Assembly: GCA_905250025.1 (NCBI GenBank)
Contig: CAJNOJ010000053.1
Location: 421,278-485,277, forward strand
DNA: 64,000 nucleotides
Reading direction: 5' to 3'
Origin: Adineta ricciae
Lineage: Eukaryota; Rotifera; Eurotatoria; Adinetida; Adinetidae
A program made the translations under genes and the position numbers. The notes under the pieces are model-generated. The model did no database searches, was not told the origin of the DNA, and saw only the letters and a list, made by a program, of their open reading frames with translations. Positions 47,641-57,550 of the stretch are shown piece after piece; the stretch's first letter is position 1, and every line of letters starts with the position of its first letter.

Positions 47641-48915
47641 TTTCAGATATTACATTTTAAACCTATTATTGCGTATATTAGTTTATTTTTAGTGTAGATT
47701 AGATATTTTCACAAAAGTAGTAATATATATTTATACCAAGTGCCAAATTGAGAACCAGATATTCTAAATAAGTGTCAATACAATTAAGTAGATTATGAGT
47801 TATTACATGAAAAAAGGAAATAAGAAAACACGATAGGAAATATCTGCTACAATGAGAGAAAAGAAACGATCACTACAATAATTAAGATAAATGTAAAGAA
47901 AGAAGTAAAAAAATGAACATATACGAATCATTATTTTAAGATAATTTGAAAAATAATAATAAGTTTTATATGCTTGTAATAACACTAAACTCTTAAACAG
48001 TGTATCGATTTATACACGTTCAAAAAGCGGAAGAGGTACATTCTCATTTTGTCTTTTCCTCAAGTTGATCTAGACGTTTCAGTTCAGCGTCTTGAGCAAG
48101 AGAGGGCCGAACTTGTAAACAAGTTATAAATGTTTTTCTGAAAATCGGTATCCTTGGTTTGAAAAAAGTTTCTTTAATTCTGAAAAAAGTAACATAAGAT
48201 TTGTCCTATTCGACCGCAAAATCTCTTCGGTAAATTTTTATTAAAAAAAGCTGTTTTTTGAAAAAAAGTCGCTCTTTGCCTAAAAAAATTTTTTATGCAA
48301 AATTTGAAAAAAATAACGTCAGATTTGAAGTCCTCGCATTAAAATACCTCTGGAAATGTCTTTTTGACCTTACGGACATACAAACAAGCAAACAATTTAT
48401 GTTTCTAAGACTCTTTTCTACGAGAAAGAGAATGCAGTTACACTAAATGGAGATACGAATTCGGCGTATACTCAATATATTTCCCGATAATTGCCGTGAA
48501 ATCGCTCCAATGTGAGAGAAAAGAGGTGTGTTTGCAGCCGTCCTATTTCTCTTCGATTCAACACTGAACAAATGAATTCTAATCAACGACTACTCAATGT
48601 TTTCCAGCGGTTTCTATGAAAACAATTCCATTTTCGGATCAAAGAAAAACTCCAGTTCCTAGCTCTCAATTAATTAATTAATTAATTAATGAAAAGATTC
48701 CCGTGCAAAGGATATTTCTTATCGAGTAATTTCAGTAACACTTTTTCCAAATAAATATATGTTAGCAATTTCAATTGAGTAGGTTTTTTAAACTTGATTA
48801 AAATTTATCATGAAAATATTAGCTTCACAATGTTTTAACTAACTATACAACTTGAAAATATTTATACGAACGTAGATTAATGTATATGTACTATCAGTTA
48901 AATATAGTAATTAAT

Positions 48916-48970
48916 ACAAGTAACGCTCGTCAACGCAGACTCGCTTAGCCTTCGACTGAATGATTGCATT
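48916..48970 (+). repeat. Dispersed repeat copy B
   Basis: Begins ACAAGTAACGCTCGTC, then GCAGACTCGCTTAGC, TTCGACTGA and GCATT. It shares most bases with the inverted copy at 50609-50664, so the two could be the ends of a 1.75-kb non-autonomous element. Confidence 0.65.
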
Positions 48971-49150
48971 GAATTACGTTTTCTGTTGATGAAACCATTG
49001 ATATCATTCTATAGATTCCATCATGCATTTCGTTCCGTGTACATGTTCTTTTGCGTTCTTCACATTTTCTTTCTTTCCTTCGTATATGTCGCATATGTTT
49101 TCTGTTCCCTTTCCTACATTAACATATGACGACCTGCTTTAGTCACTTTC

Positions 49151-49197
49151 ATGACGTCATCTGCTCGCACTATAGCATCTTCTCACAATGACGTCAT
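49151..49197. promoter_or_regulatory. Pair of ATGACGTCAT palindromes
   Basis: Two perfect 10-bp palindromes with a CRE core at 49151-49160 and 49188-49197, with starts 37 bp apart, in a gene-poor area. The nearest intact starts are more than 2 kb away, so an enhancer role is speculative. Confidence 0.35.
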
Positions 49198-50608
49198 ACC
49201 ATCATAATCATTTTCGGTTGCCATTTTTCTTTGTTCATCGTGACACCCAAGCTACAGCATGGAGCGTTCATTGACAAAACTTTCGTAAATTACTACGTAA
49301 CAGAAAAAACTTCCATTATGTGCGATAAAAGAAAACAAAAACTGATATGTGCCCGAAATCATACCTGAAAGATAAAGAATATAACATTTTATGTAATCTA
49401 CGAATACATAAACTACAGGTGAACCCATAGAAAACGAATTACTTATAACTAGTAAACTTACTCAATAATAATGAGAATTATGCTGTGGTGAAACCCACTA
49501 TGGGAGATCACTGATTGTCAGTTCCATGCCGACTCCGACAACGCCCAACAAGACAAGGTCTGCGTCCTCTGTCGAGTGACCAGGGTAAAATCGAAAAGTT
49601 GGCGACTGGAACGAACCCATATGTGACGGAAAACTAACGTTAGAACTTCGATATGGAACCCTTAGTATTATTGTCGAATTTACAACATTGCTCGCATCCT
49701 TTCGGAAGTGTGCGTCTTTTGTGTGTTTGGACGGAATACGAGGGACAAGAATAGATCCGATGTGTGCAAGTTGATGAATTTCGTGGGGACCAGCTGAATA
49801 TTGTTCCGGCCGAATTCGCTGCCAGGATCCGCTTGTAGGGTTTCAACATTATCACGGCGATTCCGGTGAAAGGAAAGGATTAGAATACATGTGAAAGTTC
49901 CGCGTGTAGTCCGATGGCAAAGAACTGGCAAAATTCCGTTGCATTGCAGTCGTTTTCTGTCTCGGTTCTACTCTGATTCCGGCGATGGGAACGATGGACT
50001 CGTTAATTTTCATGAATCGTTTCGCTATGAGTTTAAGTTTTCAAATACAATTTTACACAAAACGCTTCAAAATATTGGAATACGTATTTATTCATTCTTA
50101 AAATTTTTGTAGAGTATGAAAGTCTTTGAAACGATCAACAAGGTATAAACCTATCTGTGCACTCATAGCATGAGAACGCATTTTTTTTTCTTTTCTTTTT
50201 CATACAAAGTTTCAGAATGTACTCAAAAGCTATGCTAAGGACAGTCAGGTAAACGCATCGCTATACGATTGTATTACATACAAAATAATAACAATAATAG
50301 AGAGAACAAGAGATGCAATAGACTACTGAAAACCTGCACAAATATCATCGATAACAGCCAGGTACCGTATATTATACTTCCGTAGCCAAAGGATTAATCT
50401 CGAGCACATTTCTACACACGTTTCTGTTATATAGTTGATTATGAAAGTTTCAAAAAAATGGCCTCAATGGTACTATAGAATCCTATATTTTGTTGAATTT
50501 GATACGATATAAACTATAGGATGATAAGCTAAAAGCAAGGTTATAACGCGTGTACAATAATATAATCTGAGTTGTTGTGATTGATTTCACCAATAGAAAA
50601 TATTTTTT

Positions 50609-50664
50609 AATGCTCGTTACTCAGTCGAGAGCTCAACGAGTCTGCTTCCACAAGCGTTACTTGT
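50609..50664 (-). repeat. Dispersed repeat copy C (inverted)
   Basis: On the minus strand it begins ACAAGTAACGCTTGT, then GCAGACTCGTTGAGC, TCGACTGA and GCATT, matching copy B through its whole length with small changes. No clear target-site duplication is visible outside the pair. Confidence 0.65.
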
Positions 50665-50995
50665 CAATAGCCCATTGTATCGCTTCATGATACTTTCCTT
50701 GTGCATGATAAATAGTCGCGATCTCGCGACAAGAAAAACTAAATGTCTAACTTTGCTATGAAATTCGATATTTGCATTATGCTAATATAAGTACACTAAT
50801 CGCATTCGAATAAAGTACACGTCATTCCTGGCTCATGTTTAATATCATTTTTCGGAAAAGTATTTCCATATCACACAACAGTTTACGCAACAAGACAGAT
50901 TGATCAAGGGAATCGACGAGACTTGCGTAACTTTGTTTGATATATTGATTAACGGTTAGTTGGTTATGTGAATTCAAAGAAAGACAGACAAGATG

Positions 50996-51902
50996 TCATA
51001 TATCTTTTTCGTCAAAATCGACTGATTGAACACGAAAGATTGCACCAATCGACAGAAGAACTTCACATTCTTTCGAATAAGTACTCAGATGACCAATACC
51101 AGCGAAGACGATCATATGCTCAATTGTCATATGAACTACAATTTTGATCAGAACAGGCTGTGCATCTTTTACCATACGATTTTGAAGAAATTCCAACGCA
51201 ACACTTTCACTTCTGCTTGCACTCATAAATCTATTCAATGGGATTAATTGATTGATACACTTTTTCAAAAGTTCGATTTCAAACTTTAACCGCGATAAAA
51301 GATGAAGCGAAGATTTCTTTGAGTCTTCTTGATACAATCGAACGAATCATTTGTGTTCTTCTTTTAATTGTTCACAAAGTAATTTGATGACATAACAGTA
51401 GGTATACATTTGTGAAAGATTCTCCTTTCTTAAAACCTTGTTTTTGCATAGTTATACGACCGACTTTTCGGTGTACTATCGAATGGCGTATCAAGTATTG
51501 TCTGTCATAGATTCTCGATCAAAGTGTTCAATTGATGATGCGAATGAATTACCATTTCTTTCTCTGCTTTAAGGTCATCATCATTATCGAGACTGGTCAT
51601 ATAAGCATAACAGAAAGAAAACTCTAGAAAACGGGCTTGGCTTTCTTTTAAATTACGAATTGGATACTCTTCACCGTTATAATTGGCTGGGATTGGTTGT
51701 TGTTGATAAAAAAAAATAGACTAGAATCAGTTTTGGTATTGCCTCGATGTATGCATAAGGATATTCTCGTCACCAAATCATCGCAAATATCTTGAAGCTT
51801 GTCACATTCGATGTGTCCATACAATTCAACGTCTTGACAAAAGATAAATATTGTCAAAACATATGCAGGTAGATTTCTGTATCCTGTGTATGGCTGTTTC
51901 AC
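50996..51902 (-). pseudogene. Decayed ADP-ribosyltransferase (ART) gene
   Basis: The C-terminal half, 51337-50996, reads like the arginine-specific ART family common in bdelloids: RFMSASRSESVALEFLQNR, then GIGHLSTYSKECEVLLSIGA and FRVQSVDFDE, which includes the S-x-S strand and the final E-x-E-like EVL region. An upstream segment on the same strand, 51902-51648, matches the family's N-terminal part (LTIFIFCQDVELYGH), and 51640-51540 gives SFCYAYMTSLDNDDD-like sequence. These pieces are in different frames, and an in-frame TGA (near 51346) separates the last two. No intron model restores one frame, so this is most likely a pseudogene. The family transfers ADP-ribose from NAD to arginine. Confidence 0.7.
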
Positions 51903-52287
51903 TTAAAGATCCGGAAACAATAGGGATTATGTAAGACGTTGAATCTCGATCGTCTTGTAGACGAATGTACTCAATGCAGTTTATTAGTAAAACAAGCGAT
52001 ATGCTGTTGACAGGATAAACGCGTCTCCTCGTTAGTCCTTTTTTTTTTTAATTTGAGTTTCTACGAAAGAAGAAGAGGTAATCGCTGCGTTTTTTATGTC
52101 ATGTCGGAGTATTTGCGAAAAAATAACAAAAAAGTAACACTCTCGCCATGTGAAACGATGTTTTGTCGCATGTGTTTGCTTCTCAAAAAACAATTAAAAT
52201 AAAATAAAGACATTCCATGTCTCTCATGTTCTTTTACTTTCTGAACGTGAAGAAAAATGTAGACAAGCAATTTCTGGTTTTAGTTTT

Positions 52288-53142
52288 TTAACAAGCCCAT
52301 CCGACGCCAGGACATGAAGCAGCACAATGTGAATACCATTTGCTGCGCATGTAGCAGCGAAGACCTGGTACACAACGCGTTACACCAACGTAGCCTTCTC
52401 CTATAGAAACAACAAATAACATCGTTGCATCTCGTGAAATTCAATATTTATCATACCTCCACATTGTTCAGCTGGCCCAAGAACGTCCGTTTCACAGGCC
52501 CATGTCTGTGGGCAACTTGGCCGACACTCTGCATAGAGATTATTGCTTCGAAAACACCCATAACCTGCTGGACAGATGGAATAGATAACATTGTTACATT
52601 TAGTATAAGGAGCTAACACAGTTGGACCAACGGGGACAGGTGGTGTGGTCGTTACGATCAATGCAGCGCAAGCCCAATCTAGACGGAGAGTACGAAAAAT
52701 GAAATTTCACAAATACAAGTGCTATTCTTACCAAATGGACAATCATTAATTGGACGACACTAAAAACAATTGTATGACGTTAAGTAACGATTTTATGTCA
52801 TGGAACACGTCTTACTTGTGAATAATGAACACTTCGTGCATAGCAAGCGTAGCCAGCTGCACATACTTTTGGTCCTTGCCAGCCATCTCCTCCACATTGG
52901 TTCCAGCCAGCAGCAATGGTTGACACTGGCGCAATATAAGTTTCACACTCCCAGTCGAGATTTCTCGGACAACTGTATTGACATGATGAATACCATTTGT
53001 TACGTCGGAAACATGTTAAACCTGGATTGCATGGAAATGTACCGTAGCCTTCACCGGCACATTGCTCATAGATACCAACGGAATATGTACGATCGATGAT
53101 TGTGACGAATAAAGCAAATGCGAGCATCAACGCAGAAACCAT
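52288..53142 (-). CDS. Secreted protein with tandem CBM1 (fungal-type cellulose-binding) modules
   Basis: About 229 aa from four exons: 53142-52816, 52759-52732, 52678-52457, 52400-52288. A signal peptide (ALMLAFALFVTIIDRTYS) is followed by four cysteine modules. Module 1 (about 25-54) is YEQCAGEGYGTFPCNPGLTC and ends KWYSSC. Module 2 (about 80-110) is WNQCGGDGWQGPKVCAAGYA and ends HYSQC. Module 3 lacks the QCGG start but keeps CPAGYGCFRSNNLYAEC. Module 4 has EQCGGEGYVGVTRCVPGLRC and ends KWYSHC. The Q-C-G-G/G-Y...C...C...(W/Y)YS-x-C pattern is that of CBM family 1, which binds crystalline cellulose or chitin and is typical of fungi and oomycetes. The linkers have CPxxWACET repeats. No catalytic domain is present. 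Acquisition from a fungus-like source is plausible, though introns are of native type. Confidence 0.85.
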
Positions 53143-54005
53143 GTTTATTGTAGTATTGATCGTTACCTTTGACCGTTAATAAACTAATGATAATCGTTTT
53201 ACTACTAAGGATACTATATATAGGACATTGCCAATGACATTTAATCTTTTGTTTTCGTAGATTTTAATAGAATGTAAATTTTCAGATCCTAATCAAAATA
53301 CGTAGATTACGAAGTTCTTATATTTCAGTGAAATGATGAATCTCGATGGAAAATCGATATTTTAGTTAGGGATTTAGTTTGTAGAAACAGAGCTTTATAT
53401 GTCAATGCTTTTGTATTTTTATTTTTCAAATCGAGAAACATATCTACGTGTGTGTACTGATATTATCGACCTAAAATACTCGACAAGAAAGTCATCAATC
53501 AAGTTTTCTTGTTTTTGATCATAATTATTGACATACATTTGGTTTCTCAGTAGGAGATCGAACGGCAACGATCATTTGACCTTCTCATCTGTTCAAAAAA
53601 CACATCTATTCTTCTTCCTTCTCGATAAATTCTTTGTTGATATATATATGTATTGAATAATGATCGTAACTGATCGATGATGGCATTGCTCGAAGTTACA
53701 TGAATAAAAGAAGATGATTATCATTGTTTGTAAGACGTCGTTATCTATTATTTCAAGATGTTATCCCAAGAGAGTTAGCTCATTTGTCATATACACATAC
53801 ATTTTTCTCTCCTTATAGGTCACATCTCGTCTGATATTGGCACTTGTTTATTCATTTATCTTCTCTTTTCTTTCCGAGTGCAACTCTCGTTTCTACTGTA
53901 TCATACGATATGAGTTAGTCTTTACTTGATACGGTGGTATCCAAAGATAGAAAGATATTCATAGGCGCATACTATAGGAATAGTTACTATGTTGACAAGT
54001 TTTCC
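53143..54005. other. Intergenic region upstream of CBM1 gene
   Basis: AT-rich promoter-proximal sequence for the CBM1 gene (minus strand) and the small membrane-protein frame (plus strand). A TATATATATG run is near 53640. No other gene seen. Confidence 0.4.
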
Positions 54006-54284
54006 ATGATTATCAAGAATAATTCATTTTACTCAACGCCCGAATCGATTTATTCGCAATTGAATTCAACCACTCAGATTGATGATCGATCATCTACAAG
54101 TACAATAATCACAATTATTATTCTATCGTTTCTAAGCATATCCGGGTGGATTTTCATGTCTTATGCACTATTTGGCCGGTCGGAAGCTTATCGTACCAAA
54201 CCTGATGATCAACATGGGGTATCACATTATTTGAATAGCTCAGAGATTACAACGCCAAATGACTTTCTTGCCAATGTGGATTGA
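54006..54284 (+). CDS. Small single-pass membrane protein (about 92 aa), uncertain
   Basis: The frame stays open from about 53934, but the first ATG is at 54006 (MIIKNNSFYSTPESIY). One strong membrane segment is visible, STIITIIILSFLSISGWIFM, followed by a polar tail with an N-glycosylation sequon. An upstream exon is possible, since ATGAGTTAGT at about 53909 could be a start plus donor. No homolog recognised. It converges on the thioredoxin-fold gene with 81 bp between stops. Confidence 0.4.
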   Translation: MIIKNNSFYSTPESIYSQLNSTTQIDDRSSTSTIITIIILSFLSISGWIFMSYALFGRSEAYRTKPDDQHGVSHYLNSSEITTPNDFLANVD

Positions 54285-54365
54285 ACTGCATTTTATGTTA
54301 AAGATCGGCGAGATTTTATTTTGTTTCAAAAAGTAATAATAAAGGCAAGCCAACTAAAAATAAAA

Positions 54366-55665
54366 TTAATCAATTTTCACTTGAAACGGTGTTCGTTCAC
54401 TAGTCGTTTTCTTTTTCTTGTTAAAACCACTGATAAACACAAGAACAAGTAGGACAATAACCAAACAGATCATCGGTATGACGATGAAATACATCTAAGG
54501 AAACGAACAAAACGTTCAGAATGTTACGGAAACGAAAGAAAACTCATTTACTGGGATGACTTTCGCAGCGTCGCCTAACGAGAATGAACTAAAACGGCAT
54601 TTTGTAAAGCAGAGATTTGATTATCATGTTAACTTACAAAGAATTGGATTCAGGCGGAATGGTTTCAGCTTTGACTTGCTGGTAATCGCGTTCAACGAAG
54701 TTGACGAAAGCACTTTGTTGCCATGACGTGCCTTCGTATCGATACATTTTGCCTCGTTTGAATCTAGGAAAGACTGAAGACTTGGCTGAATTCGTTGCAA
54801 TTTCATCGATATTTACAGTATGAAAGTCGGCGTTACGAAGAGATGGAACCGCTTTTGTATATTTGGATTAGTATCCAAATTAACGTATGCAAAGATTGCT
54901 CGATTACGGAAACTATGACGAATAAAGTGGAATATCTTTTGAAAATGATGATTCGGTGTTCAGAAGACTTACTGTATGGATGCACCTTCCCAAATAGGAA
55001 TTAAACTATTTGACTCATTACTTTTTTTGCTTGAAAAATAGAAATGACATATACGTTGAGGAGAAAATCTTTTATCAACTTACAAAAGGATGAACCAGTC
55101 GCCCGTTGTTGAGCCACTCGTAGCCTGCGTATCATGTTCAAATGTATTATCATCTAAAGTATGTGTTAACCGTTGCCGTGCTTCGCCAAGCCATTCCTGA
55201 ATACTATCGACCTCTGACAACGAACCTGAAAGCAACGCACTGACTTTTTCAATGGTAAATCATCGAACGTTTTCACCGGAATAAATGATCGGGAAACCAT
55301 TTCTGAAAAAGCATAGTTTCGGCGAGGAAACATGAATATTAAACTGCTTCTCAGCCAATTGTGAATTCATGGAAAGAGTAAATTGAATATTATCACCGGT
55401 ACATAAATCACGGATCTGTTTTAGTTGTTGGTGTTCGTTCCGACATTTGTCAGCATTGTCATCGTTGCACTGTTGTTTGTCAACTATACAAATAGACATT
55501 AACTTTCGCTTGGTCATCTTTTGTTTTCTTACCGAAAACTACAACGTTCAACGGCGATGAACGAGTGAAATCATCCAATTGTTGTTCAGTATCAATACGT
55601 TTGAAGTCAAGATGAAGATACGAATATGACACAGAAATAAGTAAGAAGAAGACAAATATTTGCAT
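54366..55665 (-). CDS. Thioredoxin-fold transmembrane protein lacking CxxC (TMX-like)
   Basis: About 308 aa from eight exons: 55665-55533, 55483-55277, 55225-55084, 55029-54973, 54912-54817, 54763-54638, 54588-54552, 54494-54366. A signal peptide (QIFVFFLLISVSYSY) precedes an N-terminal thioredoxin-like domain (LNVVVFVDKQQC...PKLCFFRNGFPIIYSG). A second follows: GDWFILFKKSNESNSLIPIW, then AIFAYVNLDTNPNIQKRFHL and FVTPTFILFKRGK. Where TMX/PDI proteins have Cys-x-x-Cys after the first strand, this one has SNES, so it cannot be a dithiol oxidoreductase. Near the C-terminus is one membrane helix (MYFIVIPMICLVIVLLVLVF) and a Lys-rich cytosolic tail. ER residence is likely. The ATG immediately follows ATTCTAG, 46 bp after the PCC1 stop. 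Confidence 0.85.
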
Positions 55666-55711
55666 CTAGAATAGTCAAATCTCAAACAACAATAGGAAAA
55701 AAGGTCAAATA

Positions 55712-55960
55712 TCAAAGCTGAGGATCAAAACGTTGGATTGTACGCAGAATGGAATTTATTTTTTCAATATAACTTTCCACCGCCACACGAATGAATTTCG
55801 CTTCGTCACTCTCAAAACGAACATTGAGTACATGCTTGTCTAACGTTTCCGTGCGCTGAACTGTTTTCTTTGGTTCCTTATCGATCCGAACGGTGTTGTA
55901 CACAATTTCAGCATGACGAATCGTTGCTAGTGGAAAACTTAATTCACAGACGAAATTCAT
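55712..55960 (-). CDS. PCC1: KEOPS/EKC complex subunit PCC1 (LAGE3-like)
   Basis: Single-exon, 82 aa, a normal length for the family. ELSFPLATIRHAEIVYNTVR, DKEPKKTVQRTETLDKHVLN and AKFIRVAVESYIEKINSILR follow the Pcc1/LAGE3 pattern to the end (TIQRFDP). Pcc1 dimerises and joins Kae1/OSGEP, PRPK and Cgi121 in the complex that makes the t6A modification of tRNAs. The start codon follows directly after GTTGTAG, an ideal acceptor, and the next gene in the same direction begins 46 bp after the stop. This arrangement suggests a two-gene operon resolved by trans-splicing. Confidence 0.93.
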   Translation of the reverse strand: MNFVCELSFPLATIRHAEIVYNTVRIDKEPKKTVQRTETLDKHVLNVRFESDEAKFIRVAVESYIEKINSILRTIQRFDPQL

Positions 55961-56166
55961 CTACAACACAAATATGGTGCACATCCATTCATCAGGAAAA
56001 GAAAGAAACAAACATATTCTAGTTAATCTTGTTTATTAGAGTATGTGTAAGAGAATACTATTTCAAAAATCCATCAACAACGATAATTATCTGACGAAAA
56101 AAGAAAGGACAACAAAAGCACTGAATATACAAAAAAGAAATCTGATAGAAAAATGACAATGACTAT

Positions 56167-57325
56167 TCAATGATATAGTTGTTCGATTTGGTTTTCATAT
56201 TCATTATTACGATTGCGCTTAAAGATGTTTTTCGTGAGAAAGTAATTGATTTTGTTTGACGACCATTTATTGATGGAAAATCGTTCACCACCTATCGTAC
56301 GTCGTTTACTTGGTAAACTCTTTTTCATTACGTAAAATCGATCAGCATAGCGAAGAAATTCGTCGTAGAAAACCATTTTCCAGTTGATTGCTTTTGTTGC
56401 CGAATAATTCATATCATTTGGATCGTACGTGAAATCAATCTCACCGGTTATACGTTCGATAATTAGACTAAAATCACCTGTTGATTTATGTTTATTGCCT
56501 GATGGATTTCTCCATACATTGTAGAACTCCTCGAATTTTGCCAAATTCGGAAGACGTTTCGATGCTAATTGGTGACCGAGTTCGATCACTTCATAAAGTA
56601 TTCGATCGAAGTTCGGCAAATGTTTTTCCAAATGTCGTACAATTTGCTCTTCGCTTTTATGAACCACAGGATTGGAAATCTAATCAAACGATCATAGCCG
56701 TGACGAAAATGATTATTTGCATACAGTTTACCCTTTTCTCTTGATTATCCACGACGATGCAGTCGTCGTTGTTGTTATTGGCATCTGGTGGTGGCGAAGG
56801 ACAGCTAAGCTGTAGAATAGCGTAACGATTGTGAATGAAAAATGTAATCCAAGCAGCATAGAATAAGTTTAAGAGTGCATCGAGCCGATCACGATCGTCG
56901 AATTCTTGTAAGTATTTTAAATAACTTCCAATAACTAAAAACAAACCTTCAAGCCAACGAAAACCTTGCAATGGTTTGAGATTACTAAACAGACACTTGT
57001 GATGTAAAGAACTTAGTTCATTCTCGATGACTTCGACTATCCCGTGAGAATAGAACCGATGATCATCGATCCAAATGTCGAATAATTCAGGATCACGTTC
57101 GAGAATCGCATCACAGCATCGATGAAATGTTTTCAGTGCATCTGTCGAACATTTGGTATTCAAATCGAATACATTATAACAACGATTGTCACTATCAATA
57201 TCCAACGCGAACGGATCGTCCTTTTCAGAATGATTTATGGCAACAGCAGGCGTATCAGAAGTCATGTGAATCGACTTTGTATGATGAAAGACAAATGAAG
57301 AAATAACCTCAACCAAACGAATCAT
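56167..57325 (-). CDS. Unknown 368-aa helical protein
   Basis: Two exons, 57325-56732 and 56679-56167, joined in phase 0. The first ATG (57325) lies beside an (ATTC)n tract at about 57322-57347, so the second Met at 57265 (MTSDTPAVAINHSEKDD) may be the real start. The first half is rich in aromatic and acidic residues (HRCCDAILERDPELFDIWID, FRWLEGLFLVIGSYLKYLQE). The second half becomes basic (KKSLPSKRRTIGGERFS, FKRNRNNEYEN). No signal peptide, membrane helix or known motif. It is upstream of PCC1 on the same strand with a 206-bp gap, and whether the three genes are co-transcribed is not clear. Confidence 0.72.
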
Positions 57326-57550
57326 TCATTCATTCATTCATTCATTCCGTATTGATGAATCACCTTTCGAGTGAAAAAACCGTCTTGAAATCATCCAATC
57401 CATAAAAAGACTTTACTCCATCTACAGACTAATTCAAATATGCTGTCATCTATCAAAAATATTGACACCGGTTTTTGAACTGTCACATTGATCGATTTTC
57501 TTTATTCACGCTAGTTTTATATTTAGAAAGTAGGAAAACAATGACGACGA

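Larger units (their letters stand above)
46937..52287. other. Gene-poor, repeat-bearing region
   Basis: 5.35 kb without a credible intact gene. It holds three copies of a roughly 55-bp dispersed repeat, an (AATT)n microsatellite near 48670-48690, two ATGACGTCAT palindromes and a decayed ADP-ribosyltransferase. GC-richer sequence at 49490-50000 with related CGATTCCGG blocks may be an old mobile-element remnant. Frames there are short and broken. Confidence 0.5.

Noticed and set aside
49490-50000. GC-richer block considered as a tRNA or retroelement
   Set aside because: No cloverleaf or B-box could be drawn, and reading frames are short and broken. Left as possible mobile-element remnant.
54817-54973. 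Apparent frameshift in the thioredoxin-fold gene
   Set aside because: It disappears when the acceptor at 54913 (GTCATAG) is used instead of the earlier AAAAG; all eight exons then stay in frame.
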